Source: Epiperipatus broadwayi | Lineage: Eukaryota > Onychophora > Udeonychophora > Euonychophora > Peripatidae | Reading direction: 5' to 3' | NCBI GenBank assembly: GCA_028023455.1 | Contig: JAQFVV010012398.1 | Location: 11,207,160 to 11,271,159, forward strand | Length of the DNA: 64,000 nucleotides | In this document: positions 39,801 through 50,459 of the stretch, in pieces | How the letters are laid out: every line of letters begins with the position of its first letter | How positions within the stretch are numbered: position 1 is the stretch's first letter | Translations under genes and position numbers: made by a program | The notes under the pieces: generated by a model | Databases searched by the model: none | The model's input: only the letters and a program-made list of their open reading frames with translations | Told to the model about the DNA's origin: nothing

Positions 39801-41440
39801 CTATCATCAAATTTTCAGTGATATGAATGTCTGAAGAGTTGGAGTAGATTGAAACCTGTCCATTAAAGTATAATGATTTGCTAGCACTGATTATATATGT
39901 GTGTGGGAGATGAGTGCTGGTGCAGCACGAAATACATATATTGATGATTATTTATCTTTTGTACATGTGTGTCAGTAGTATGAGATAGTGTGGATTGTTG
40001 AAAGTTTCTTGAAAGTCTGAGTTCAAATTCCCTATATTAGTAATTTTCTAGTTAAAACTGATGCAATGTGTATATAGTATGTTTATATTTCTAAAATGTA
40101 AGTTGAAGAATTATTTGGTAGTGGCAATGTAAAATAAATATTAGAATACATATTGAATGATGACTGGAAATTAAAAACCCTAATTTAGATATCATACAAA
40201 GTATAATCTAAAATTGAACATGAACAGGTGATATTAAAGAATGAGATGAATCTAATTTGCTTTCACCCATGTTTATTGCAAGCATAGTTATTGAAAATAG
40301 TACATACACCAGTGGATATTAGGAGTATGGTTAATGATAATAAAAATAAATACATGGATGGATATTGTTGTTTTAAATATTAAAATTTTAAGCATTACAT
40401 TACTGTTTAATCATATGTTACATATACACCCACACATACATTCATAATAAATAATTCAGTTTAAGTCATTTTTAAAAGTTATAATTAATTTTCGATGTTT
40501 TCTTCTAATACTGAAAATCTTTAGAGATTTAAAGATTAACCCAATTAACAAATAATTTAGCAACTGAAAGACCAAAATTATTTGATAAAGAAAATGGAGT
40601 TAGTAGTGGTTTCAAATTTCCCCATAACTTTAATGGTCAATTTAATAGTTAATTATAGGATAATTGAAACAATGAAGCAAGTTTTATACATGATGGAAAT
40701 CTTTTCTTCTTAAGTTTCTTGAAAAACAAAGACTACAAGCTATAGGCATTCATCCATTCAAAAAAAATTCAATTTTCACTAATACACATACCACTCTGAC
40801 CAAAAAAAAAAAGTATAGACAGCATGACACAACAATTGGAGTCAGCCACTAATAAAATATATATTTGTAGAAAAACATTTAAGGCTTGACTGATAAAAAT
40901 TATAAAGAGTTTAAACTTTTTTTTTTTTACTAAAGACATTTTTCTTCTCTTTTCTACATAACAAATAATTCAAAATAAAAGCTCCCTTCCACAATTACAA
41001 GGCTTCAATAAACTACCCAATTCAGACCTCTATCTGACTTATTTATTTCAAACTGATGCAAACAAAGAATAACTATTTTTTGGTAATATTATTAAAGAGA
41101 GAAAAAATAAATTCCATAATAAATATAGTAAATTTCAGACTTTTTTTTTTTTTTAATTTGCAATTATGAATATTCTCTCTCTATATATGTAGAACAAAAA
41201 CAGGTAAAGGAGACAGTGCATCCCTTTTAATTATCAAATACCTGTGAAAACTTTGAAATTTTTCATATTCCAAATAAGTTCCGGATTTTTCTCACCTCAA
41301 CTAGCCATAACTAGATAAGTTTTATTTAGTTTCAATAATAATTTATTATTTCTAATGTATACAGCGATGTGTAACCAAACATATGAGGTTTACATTATTG
41401 TTCTAACTATCTTGTTATTTCCATTTGGAGTTCTGATGAG
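36846..41440. other. AT-rich stretch without recognisable gene
   Basis: I see no coding domain, TIR pair or clear tandem repeat. Short open frames (for example 39,311-39,496) are low complexity. A poly-T tract near 41,142-41,154 could be the poly(A) side of the minus-strand LINE that begins at about 41.45 kb, but the link is not certain. Confidence 0.4.
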
Positions 41441-41553
41441 TCTATGTTGTGCAAGATGATGTGAACATTAAATCACATATTTATTTTCTGATTGTTACCC
41501 CCCCCCCTTTTGCCTTGTTGTTAGTTTGCATATTGTATAATGTCCAAGTATCC

Positions 41554-42603
41554 TCAATTGCTTTTGACGATGCCAGGAGTTGGTCTCTCCTGGATTTTAA
41601 TCATTTTGGAAAAAACCTGTGTTATAAGAGGTTGTGGGTGTTCCATGATTAGTTTATAACATGTATGGCATAGTTCAAAAATATTGAGACATATTATTGG
41701 ATAGGTTTTAGTACTGATACTATCCTTCAGAGATGAGATCAGTTGGAAATCTATCTTGGTGTTGGAGAGTATGATTTCTAGGATCACTCTGAGTCCCGTA
41801 CATTGTGAGAAGAGATGATCTCATGTCTCATCGCCGTTGATGCAAATGCTGCAAGTAGGGTCTATGTTGTTGTGACCTCATTTGTAAAAGAGGAAGTGAT
41901 TAGTAGGTAGTCTGTTAATGTTGTATTTAATGAGGAAGTCTAGATATTTGGCCTCTAGACTCCATCTTTTAAAATTGGATACCAGTTTCTGATTATTGTA
42001 ATAAAGTGTGTTGATTATCGGATGTTAGATTGGATGGAGGATTGTGTATGCTTGCCATGATGATTTTTTTTAGAATTGAATGTGGAGTCGGTTATTGGGC
42101 AGTGCTGTTTGATAAGACTTGTGATTCTAGTGATCCATGTTTGTCTGCCTGGTGGGGGGTCACTCGGTGGGTGTTACCTTTTGAAGCAAAGCTTTTTGGA
42201 GAATTGTGTTAAAACCATATAATGCTACCAAGTTGCGTATGACGTTGTGGGTTTTTTGGTAAATCAATGCCTGAATGGAGTGAAGAGCAAGACCATTTAG
42301 CTTTCTTGGTCGCTGAATGCCTTTGAGGCTGATTGCGACCGTTTTACCTCTCCAGAAAAGCCTGGAGCACAAGCTTTTGTTGAATTTGATAAATGGAAGA
42401 AAGTATATTTTTGGCATCACATTTATGTTAATTAGTGCTACCGTGCCAGGGAGAGAAAGGTAGACTTGTGACAAGCAAGTGATGAATTTATTTGTTGTTT
42501 CCAGGATGTTATCCTGAATCTCTTTGGACATTGCTGTGGTAGATAACCCAAGATATCTGTGGCTTGGCAGAGAAGAGAGTGTTGATTTTCCTTCCTGAAA
42601 CAA
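41554..42603 (-). pseudogene. Post-RT and C-terminal region of LINE copy D
   Basis: The frame 42,603-42,160 contains SHRYLGLSTTAM (thumb region), LPGTVALININVMPKIYFLP, and GIQRPRKLNGLALHSIQALI, the latter typical after L1-group reverse transcriptases. Near 41,800-41,865 the minus strand reads CSICINGDET, a stop, then DHLFSQC. This is a C-x2-C-x8-H-x4-C zinc motif in which the usual tryptophan codon has become TGA. The final frame (41,787-41,554) reads VILEIILSNTKIDFQLIS and continues to a stop. Confidence 0.8.
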
Positions 42604-42639
42604 TTTGCCAGGAGGCAGATTTGCTGGGGTTGAATTGCA

Positions 42640-43605
42640 GCCTGTATTTATCTGTATAGCTGCTTAAAATTGTTTGTAGCAAAGGAATGTTTTCTTGATG
42701 GTAGGATATTCATTACATTCTCAATGTAGGCAAATGTATTAAATTCTCTGTTTAAATTGGGTATAAAGAGACCTGGTAGATTTTTTCCCAAATCCATCAG
42801 GAGAGGATTTATATATGCAATGAAGCATAGGGCACTGAGGGGGGAACCTTGGGGGAGAGCTTGTATTGGTTTAAATCTGGAGGTGATGTTACCATCCATA
42901 GTGATAAAAATTTCCCTGTTGTATAGTAAATTGCTTATGATCTGGACAGCAGCCACAGGAACATCATAATCGGTTAAAATATTTAAGAGTGTGTCTATAT
43001 GTACCGAGTCAAAGCGATATCCAGTTGGATAGCTATTGGCCCTGACTTCTGGTGGATTCTGACATAATCAATGATGGAGACTATGTTGCCCATTGCGTGT
43101 GAAGTAGAGGAGCCCTTCTTGGCATATTGGTTGTTAGATATGTGCATTAAGATGATTGGCTGGATAAGGTCTTTGATCACGGACTCTACAATTTTAATTA
43201 GAAGGGGTGTCATGGAAATAGGTCTGATATTTGAGAGATCCACAACCTGATTTTTTTTTATAATAAATGGAACCAGTGCCACTGGGTAAAGGTTAGGTAT
43301 AACTCTATTACCAGTTGCTAGGTAGTCCACCATCTTCTTCATTATGGGAATTGCAAATTGATTGAGGTGTAGGATTGGAATCTGGTAATCCCATGTATTC
43401 CAGGATGTACACCATCTGGAAGGGAAGATATTTTCTGTAGGACTAGGTTTTCTGTGATCCCGTGTGGCACATGTGGATCAACTTCAGACCAAGATTGTGT
43501 GCCATTGAAGATTGCGGTTTGCATTCTTTGACGGAAGTGTTCCCAGCAAGGTTTTCCCGTTTGCAATGATGGAGGTGGGAGTGGTTTTGTTATTTTTCCC
43601 TCCAA
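42640..43605 (-). pseudogene. Reverse transcriptase of LINE copy D
   Basis: The minus-strand frames are 43,605-43,342, 43,342-42,995 and 42,956-42,648. The second reads NLYPVALVPFIIKKNQVVDL, then NIRPISMTPLLIKIVESVI, then GPIAIQLDI, which are fingers and palm blocks including the first catalytic aspartate. The third has QALPQGSPLSALCFIAYINP, the conserved (R/L)PQGSPLSP-like block, and then FAYIENVM where F-A-D-D is expected. The catalytic Asp-Asp pair is therefore replaced by Tyr-Ile. Together with the frameshift near 42,975 this would abolish polymerisation. Confidence 0.85.
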
Positions 43606-43976
43606 GTGCCCATCTCAAGTAGCCTTTTGTCCAGTGGTGTTGTTGAGATAAATAGCTTTTGGCTCTCCTGTTGGATAGGTATTCTGCCAGGGATTTTTGT
43701 CTTGATCGGTATAGGTTTTTAAGACTGTATATATCTTATGTTTTAATGGGTTGACCTTGGAGCATCTGAAGCTGATTCTCTATTTGTAGAAGATCTCTGA
43801 AGAAGCCATAGGGCCTTTGGCTTTCATGGTGTGGTGTTTTAGTATTGTCTGTAGGATGCCTACAAACGAAAATCAGGCTTTTTCAGCTGGTCTTGAAAGG
43901 ATGTTGATTTTGTGAAAATATATATAAGCTCTGGACACTATGGCTCTGTCATGTTTGATTTCGTCGCATGGTTTTG

Positions 43977-44779
43977 TTAAGGGCCTCTAGGGTTGGGAAA
44001 GCCAGCCATGGTTTCAAGAGTAACTACAAGGGCCATATGGTCCAAAAATGAAACTGGTAAAAGTTCTGCATTTAGATGAAAGTGTAAATCTGGTGGTTTG
44101 TGAAGGGCCTCTAGGGTTGGGAGGCCAGCCATGGTTCCAAGAGTAACTACAAGGGCCATATGATCCGAAAACAAAACTGGTAAAAGTTCTGCATTTAGAT
44201 GAAAGTGTAAATCTGGTGAATAATATAACAGATCTATTAGGGTTTGGTAGGATTTGGTGTAAAAGGAGTAGGATCCAGGAATCATTCCCCATACATCAAG
44301 TTTCTGTTTATCAGTGGAAGAAATTTTAAGTTAAAGCGACCAGATGTGGTGTTAAAATCTCCCAATATAAGTAAAGAGCCTGATTTGTTGCTAAGGATAG
44401 CATTTATAATCTGAATGATTTTGTGATAGATAGTAGGATTGTTTGAAGTGTATATATAAGCTAGATTTATGCTGTAGCCCCAATAGTCTATTTCTAATAA
44501 GATTAAGTTGTTATCCAAATAGAGTATACAGAATTTGTTTGGGGGAAATTTTTTGTTAATTAATACTACAACACCACCAGCTGCTGAATGTCCAACTGAA
44601 AATTTAGTGAAGCCCATGGTGGCAATTAATGTTTCTATTTTAATATCAGTGTTATTATGAAATTTGGTTTCCCCCATTAGTAAGATGTGGGAAGAGTTAA
44701 TGTATATCCAATTTCTAATTGTGTGAGCATGGGCCGAGTTGAGGCCATGAACATTAATCCCAGAAATTTTATAGTTCAT
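43977..44779 (-). pseudogene. APE-type endonuclease of LINE copy D
   Basis: The open frame from 44,779 begins MNYKISGINVHGLNSAHAHT. It contains LLMGETKF (the ETK block with the metal-binding glutamate) at about residue 33, AAGGVVVLIN, and SLLILGDFN at about residues 133-141 (catalytic aspartate and asparagine). A frame break then leads into the 44,285-43,977 frame with LIDLLYYSPDLHFHL and SDHMALVVTL, the SDH block with the catalytic histidine. That last block is duplicated by a 124-bp tandem repeat, so a second LDHMALVVTL follows. Domain order and spacing are normal up to the duplication. Confidence 0.85.
43979..44219. repeat. 124-bp tandem duplication within the LINE endonuclease
   Basis: The sequence aagggcctctagggttggga at 43,979 recurs at 44,103, and similarity runs to gtaaatctggtg at 44,095 and 44,219, giving a 124-bp period. 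There are only about eight differences between the units, including ggaaag against ggaggc and ggtttc against ggttcc. The duplication copies the SDH block of the endonuclease. Confidence 0.9.
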
Positions 44780-44930
44780 AATAGTGTCCCTGCATCCTCA
44801 GCTAGCCCATGATCTAGGGGAGAATTTGGAAGTAAATGACTATAATTGATTTCTTGATCTGATTCCATGAGTACTGGAAGATCCTCATTTTCCATAGAAT
44901 CTGGTAATTCCAAGTAGGGATCATCTTCCA

Positions 44931-46266
44931 TTAGTGGTGGAACTTGCCTTTCTTTTGATTGCAGGTAGTGCAGATACGTGCCAATCTTTTATAGTGGGTC
45001 CTTTGTAAACAGTGAAAGCACTGAGGCCACACACCCCTGAATGTTAGGACCATTGGTGAACCTCTTGCATTAACTACAGTAGGGATGTCAGTGGGAGAAA
45101 CATTTTTTTCATGGCTAGTGAGAAGATTGCTGTGTTTGATATTATGTTTCCGTCCAAGATGGGGGTCCGGAAGGAATTTAAATTTTGAATGTGCCATAGG
45201 GATTGAGGATATTTTGGAGTTCTTGTTCAGTGAATCTTGTTAGGCAGTTTTTGATTTTCCCTTGTAGTATCTTAGGTCTGTTCATTTCTACAGTGCAAAG
45301 TATTTTGTTTCCTAGTATTTTATTGCTGTTTTTAAATTGAAGCCTGTCTGCCCAGGTCTTAAATTCTATTGCCACATATCGGTCATTAGGGTGAGTTAGT
45401 ATTTGATAAATTCCCAACTCTGAACCATGTATGTTTAATTACGGAATATAAATGCTCCATGGTGAATTTGTATGATAAGTTTTCATTCGTTACTGCTAGG
45501 ATTAGAGTTTTGTCATTTGTAATAATTTTGGAAAGATTTATAGAGCATGTTTGGGATAGTTTTGTTGAAATTATCGTTTATGTTTTCATGTATCTCGTCA
45601 GTAATATTATTATAATCTAATACCTTAATTGATTGAGGGTGTTATCTTCTGTTGTGATTTCTACTTCATATTCCGATATGTCTATAAGTATTTCATTAAT
45701 ATTGCCGATCGAGTTAGTCTCCGCAATTTTAATGTCTTTGTTGATACTTATAGCATTAGCGTAGGATATAGATTTTTTTGGAGGGGTTGGGATTTGTGAG
45801 TCTGTTTTGAAATGTTTGAACGATGTAGATATTAGAGGTTCATCTAGTTTGAAATTTTCATTTGTTTAAGAATGGGTTTTGTTGATTTTTTTTATTATCT
45901 ATTATTTCATTTTTTCCCCCTGAAATACTGTTGACAATCTCTGATGTTACAGCAGCGAATTTGGTGACCTCTGGTGATTTAAAACATTTTTTTAAACTTT
46001 CTTCAGATAGATTTTGCCGATATTTTTTTTCTTACCAAATTATTCTGAGAGTGTTTCGCGGTTGTGGATGAAATGTGTTTATTTATGTCTGCTAAAGGAG
46101 TTTGGGAACTACGTTGAGTGTTGTTACTTTTTTCGTATGTATTATCAAAATTAGCTGTTATTTTGCCCGATGGGAGACTAACGCTATTGCTTATAAATGA
46201 TGAAGTTTGTATAATTTCTTGGATTTTAATGTTGTTAATAATTATTTGGTGCTTAATATTGCTCAT
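44931..46266 (-). pseudogene. ORF1 of LINE copy D
   Basis: Likely start at 46,266 (MSNIKHQIIINNIKIQE), in a serine/threonine/asparagine-rich N-terminal region typical of such proteins. A broken middle follows, with LILAVTNENLSYKFTMEHLY near 45,500. The frame at 45,417-45,178 reads HPNDRYVAIEFKTW and ends TEQELQNILNPYGTFKI, consistent with RRM-like folds. The last frame (45,197-44,931) contains VWPQCFHCLQRTHYKR and then CTTCNQK, a CCHC-type zinc knuckle in which several cysteines are kept. The product would bind element RNA. At least two frameshifts separate the blocks. Confidence 0.75.
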
Positions 46267-46300
46267 GGGAAGGGTTTTGATCCCAGATGGAGCCTGAGAT

Positions 46301-47029
46301 TTGTTATTATAGCTGGGAAGATTTCAGCCATCGTTTCTGTTGAACGACTGAGTGTCACATTTTAAGCTTATATATTATCTATATCATTGTCACATTCAAT
46401 TTTTAAATATATAGAATTTCTCTTACCTTGTATTTAGGGGTTTGGAATGGGATTTGACACTCCTTTCCTGCTGATTTCAATTTTTGAGTAGAGCTATTGT
46501 TCTCGTTGCTTGCTGTTTAAGAACCGGAAGTAGTGTTTTTAGAGAATTAAATAAAAGTATCTAACACCCCCCACACACAAAGTCTTCCTAGTTTGATAAA
46601 TACTGTATTCTGCATCAGTTTTTCTATAAAGAAATGCTGAAAAGAACTTTGATAAATACTGTATTCTGCATCAGTTTTTCTGTAGAGAAATGCTGAAAAG
46701 AACTTTTCTTGAAGTGGTTTATTTCAATATTTTCATTTAACTATATGTATACATACATAAACGATCATGTTTTCATAATGCCAATAATCTCCTGTAATAT
46801 ATAAATTTATTCCAAAACCCAACAACTTAAAAACTTAAATTTTTTTTAGTATTTTTAGATCAGCCATCACTACAATGCAGAAATATACACAAAGATACAA
46901 TTTCTATAGTGTCATATCAATGAAGTAGCTGGATTATTAAAAAAAAAAAAATCAAAATATGTTTATCCATATGCTATGTGAATAACTGTAATAAATTGTA
47001 ATTCATAACTGTTCATGAAATAAATAAAG
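46301..47029. other. LINE 5' flank and tandem-repeat-bearing spacer
   Basis: The first part (to about 46,560) has the less AT-rich composition of the LINE and may be its 5' untranslated region. The rest is ordinary AT-rich DNA apart from the 56-bp tandem duplication listed separately. Confidence 0.4.
46592..46704. repeat. 56-bp tandem duplication
   Basis: The unit starting tttgataaatactgtattct at 46,592 recurs at 46,648; both contain tgcatcagtttttct and gaaatgctgaaaagaac. Only about two substitutions separate them (tataaag against tgtagag). Confidence 0.9.
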
Positions 47030-47095
47030 AAAATTGCAATACTATATTAAAAACTCTTTTCAAAACAAATGAGAACAGAAAAAATATGATAATAC

Positions 47096-47165
47096 CATAG
47101 CTTTTTATTTCCACATAATATTATGTCAGTCATAGCTTTTTATTTCCACATAATATTATGTCAGT
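47096..47165. repeat. 35-bp tandem duplication
   Basis: The unit catagctttttatttccaca (first 20 of 35 bases) occurs at 47,096 and again at 47,131, and I see no differences. Confidence 0.9.
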
Positions 47166-48722
47166 CATCATAAAAAAAAAATGTGGACACGTTTATAATA
47201 TCAGAAAAGCATTCTTTTAGGAAAAACTTTAATTTATGCATATGCAATGTAAATTACACATACTGATTCTCAATTATGTATGACATAACAAAACAATAAA
47301 AGTAATATTCTATACTAAAAGTTCATTTTCAAAGCAAATTGGAATAGACTATCATGGTAATAGCTTCAAATGTCCACGCTGCATTACAACAGGCTATACT
47401 ATGTCGCAAAAACATTAAACATATAATTCTTCATGTTTTAGAAACAAATTGGGTATTTATGTAGTTTGCCTGCTGGAAAGCTTGTCACCCATTTTATTTT
47501 AAACTATCCATGTTCAAGGGCTTCCAACATATGGTAAAAACAATATGGCTGATTCTAAGTTATAGTATTCAATATATATATATATATTATTAAAATGATA
47601 AAGAAAAACCAAGTCCAAAGGGTTGTAATTAAAAACTTTTTTAAGGTAAATGTGGTAAAGAAAATAAAAATAAAACATGATTAAGCAAACTGTAACAAAG
47701 GTGGGGATAGATATCACTTTTTAGATGAGTATTATCCCGTAACATTGAAAATATTCCGCTGAAATACACAAAAATCCAAAAGGTTGTAGTTAAATTTATT
47801 TTTAATGTAAATGCACTATAACAGCTGTAAACTAATCTCAGTGTACTCACAAATGATGCCTTCTAACCACATTTTTTCCAAGCAAATAGGCGCTTATAAC
47901 ATGTGCACACACGGCACCGCCATTGCGTCTCCGTTCACACAAAGTGTAATATCATGCTCATTATCATGTACTTTTCAAGCAGGCACTAACCTGTAATTTT
48001 GAAAACATTCCACTGAATCTTGTTCTGACAATGAAAAATTCCAGATTTTAGTCACATTTTCAAAAATTATAAGACAAAAAAAAAAATGTTGAAGAAACAA
48101 AAAATTGTCAACAAAAAAATAATGGCAATTTAAATAATGAGTTAACTTATCTGTTCACCTCGTGTTAACATTTTGGCATTACGTTGTGAATGGAATATAT
48201 TAAAAGATGTATTCAAACTTTTTTAAATTAACATTCAATTTAGAATACATTTAAGTTAAAAAGCTATACATGTTCGAGAAAAAAAATGTTAACAAATACT
48301 TAGATCCTGAAAATTGTTTAATTCTTTTCTCGAACATGTATAGCTTGTTAACTTTAAAAAAATATTTACAGATATAATCTAAATTGAATGTTAATTTTAA
48401 AAAATTTGAATATATTTTTTGATAAATTCCATTCACAACATACTGTCCAAAACTTAACAAGCAGCAAATAGTTAACACATGGTTAAAATTAATATCATTT
48501 TTTTGTTGACATTCGTTAACATGTGCTGATTTTTTTTTCCTTATCATTTTTAGGAAATATGATTAAAATTTGTAATCTTTCATCAACAGAACAAGATGCA
48601 GTGGAATTTTTTCAAAATTACAGGATAGTATCTGCCTGAAAAGTATGTGATAATGGACATGATATTAAACTTTGTGTGGATGGAGACACAATGGTGACAT
48701 CATGTGCGAACATATTCTAAGT

Positions 48723-48730
48723 GGCTTTCT
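48723..48730. repeat. Target-site duplication, left of E3
   Basis: The 8-mer ggctttct immediately before the GGTACTCATC terminus; exact match at 49,885-49,892. Confidence 0.9.
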
Positions 48731-49884
48731 GGTACTCATCTTTTAGCTAAAGATGCCGCTTTATGGCGCGGTTTTCACGCCAAAACACTTAAAAATGCTG
48801 TTTCCGCAGCCGACACTTTCAAATCCGTGTTTTCTATAATACAACTTTTTTGTTGTGCTACAGAATGCAGGCCGCTACGTCGCGTCACAGTACAGCATGC
48901 ATGTCGCATAGGAGCCAATACATTTTCCGAATTCGCACAAATTTATAAAATAATTACGGCTTGATGAGAGAGTTTGTATTTGAATTGTATTGAATTGTTG
49001 TTTTCATTGGTTTTTTTTATATTTTAAACCATTAAAATGTTCAGATTTTTTAAAGCAATAATTCTAAGACTTTTTACAACGTACTGTATTGAACTTTTAT
49101 TTGGGAAAATGTTAAATATCTATGTTTTTATTGAGTTGCAATTAGGTAATGTGTCAAGTAACGTACTGTTAATAACATTCCACGAGACAAAGAAGATTCT
49201 ACCGTCTGTATATTTTTGAAGTAAAAAAGAGCTGTACGAAAAAAATATCCAGTAAGAAAAGTCCAAATATACAGGTTTTTTTGTAAATTTCATAAAAAGC
49301 AAATATTATAAATATGTTTAATAAGTAAAGAAGACATTTGTATATGTTTGTTGTTGTTTAAAAAAGTTTGAGTTTCTTTCTTCTGTCCGAGTACGGTTAC
49401 GATTTTGAATTTTTTTATTTTAGCATTACAAACAGAACACTAACCCTAAATCTAATCGTAACAACTTTTACTTTTATTACGATTATTATTTTTTAGTTAA
49501 ACAACAACAAAAAAAGTCGTAACACAAGTAACAAAATATCCGATAGAAAATTGATAAAAAAAAAGATGTAACACAAGTAAAAAAATATCCGATAGAAAAT
49601 TGATAAAAAAAAAAGCCGTAACACAATTTAAAAAGTATACGATATAAAAAACATGAATCAAATTGTAATTTGTTGATTTTATTTTACATTTATTATTATC
49701 ATTTAAATTGTATACGTTAATAAAAAATAATATTTAAAAGACGATTTTGTTTTATTTTTATTTTCGCATTACAAAAAAGCACAGAAAAATTATTAAAATC
49801 AACGGCCCGTGAATGTTCATGTTTTATAGTTTTAGCATGAAAACGGCGCCATCCAACGGCATCATTAGCTATAAGACAAGCACC
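48731..49884. mobile_element. TIR DNA transposon E3 nested in foldback element
   Basis: Left terminus ggtactcatcttttagctaa and right terminus (reverse complement) ggtgcttgtcttatagctaa start inverted repeats of about 56 bp, running through gatgccg and gttttcac/atgc. Both sides carry the exact 8-mer ggctttct (48,723-48,730 and 49,885-49,892). Length is 1,154 bp. Removing it with one 8-mer restores symmetry of the surrounding palindrome, which proves insertion independently. The terminal motif is related to those of the elements at 25.25 kb and 51.56 kb. An 86-residue open frame at 48,704-48,964 crosses the boundary and is not a gene. Confidence 0.92.
49516..49650. repeat. ~50-bp tandem repeat inside E3, 2.7 units
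   Basis: Units start at 49,516, 49,565 and 49,615 with gtcgtaacacaag, gatgtaacacaag and gccgtaacacaat. Each continues with aaaatatccgatagaaaatt-like sequence; the third is more diverged and partial. Confidence 0.85.
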
Positions 49885-49892
49885 GGCTTTCT
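49885..49892. repeat. Target-site duplication, right of E3
   Basis: The 8-mer ggctttct immediately after the terminus caagcacc; exact match to 48,723-48,730. Confidence 0.9.
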
Positions 49893-50459
49893 GTTTGGAA
49901 AGGATCATGGTTAGAAGGCTCCAAAACATTGTTTGTGAGTGCACTGAGATTAGTTTACATACAACTGGTGTAGTGAATTTACATTAAAAAAATGTTTAAT
50001 TACAAGCTTTTGAATTTTTGTGTGTTTCAGTGAAATATTTTCAAAAGCTCACCAGAAAAGTGATGTCTATCCGCATTTATGTTTGCTTAGTCATGTTTTA
50101 TTTTTCTTTACTGCAATTACATTAAAAAAGTTTTTAATTTTAATTCTTTGCTTTTTTATGTTTATCATATTAATAAATAATAAAAAAAAAACAAATATTG
50201 AATACGATAACTTAACAAATCAGTCATATTGTTTATACCATGTGTTGGAAGCCCCTGAAAATGGATTATTTAAAATAAAACAAATGGCAATCTTCTGGCA
50301 GGCATATTATGTAAGTACCACAAATTGTTAAAAATCACAACAGTTAATTTCTTATTAACCACATATAAATCAAATAAGAATACAATATCATGGAAATAGC
50401 TTCAAATGCCCAAACTGCATTACAACAGCCTACATAATGTAGCAAAAACATGTGGTTTT

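Larger units (their letters stand above)
41450..46300 (-). mobile_element. L1/Tx1-like LINE, copy D (best preserved)
   Basis: A near full-length non-LTR retrotransposon on the minus strand. In coding order it has: ORF1 N-terminal part (about 46,266-46,003), RRM-like segment and zinc knuckle (45,417-44,931), endonuclease (44,779-43,977), reverse transcriptase (about 43,605-42,650), and a post-RT region with a C-terminal zinc motif (42,603-41,554). Base composition is clearly less AT-rich than the flanks. Several stops and frameshifts, a 124-bp internal duplication and a mutated active site make it inactive. It is the reference for recognising the old copies at 4.0-8.95 and 9.94-14.67 kb. The 5' end may reach about 46,560; no target duplication was found. 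Confidence 0.85.
47465..50306. mobile_element. Foldback element E4, arms ~820 bp
   Basis: The left part (47,465 to about 48,283) is the reverse complement of the right part (about 48,325 to 50,306) once the inserted element at 48,731-49,884 and its extra 8 bp are removed. Arms are then 819 and 820 bp. Examples are catgttcgagaaaa at 48,270 against ttttctcgaacatg ending at 48,338, and ggcttccaacatatggta at 47,520 against taccatgtgttggaagcc at 50,237. Outer flanks ttatgtag (47,457-47,464) and ttatgtaa (50,307-50,314) look like an 8-bp target duplication with one change. The loop is about 40 bp. No protein is evident. An RNA read through it would fold into a long imperfect duplex. Confidence 0.85.
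47040..50450. repeat. Diverged ~250-bp direct repeats around the foldback element
   Basis: A segment with atcatggtaatagcttcaaa then ctgcattacaacaggctat (47,350-47,400) recurs in the same orientation at 50,388-50,450 (atcatggaaatagcttcaaa then ctgcattacaacagcctac). A weaker relative lies at about 47,045-47,115. The simplest reading is a tandem array of ~250-bp units into which the foldback element at 47,465-50,306 inserted. Confidence 0.55.

Noticed and set aside
44014-44292. Two overlapping minus-strand frames suggesting a repeat protein
   Set aside because: The repeat is a DNA-level 124-bp duplication of the LINE endonuclease end, read in two frames; it is not a real repeat protein.
48704-48964. 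86-residue plus-strand open frame
   Set aside because: It crosses the left boundary and inverted repeat of transposon E3 and resembles no protein family; it is a by-product of the insertion.
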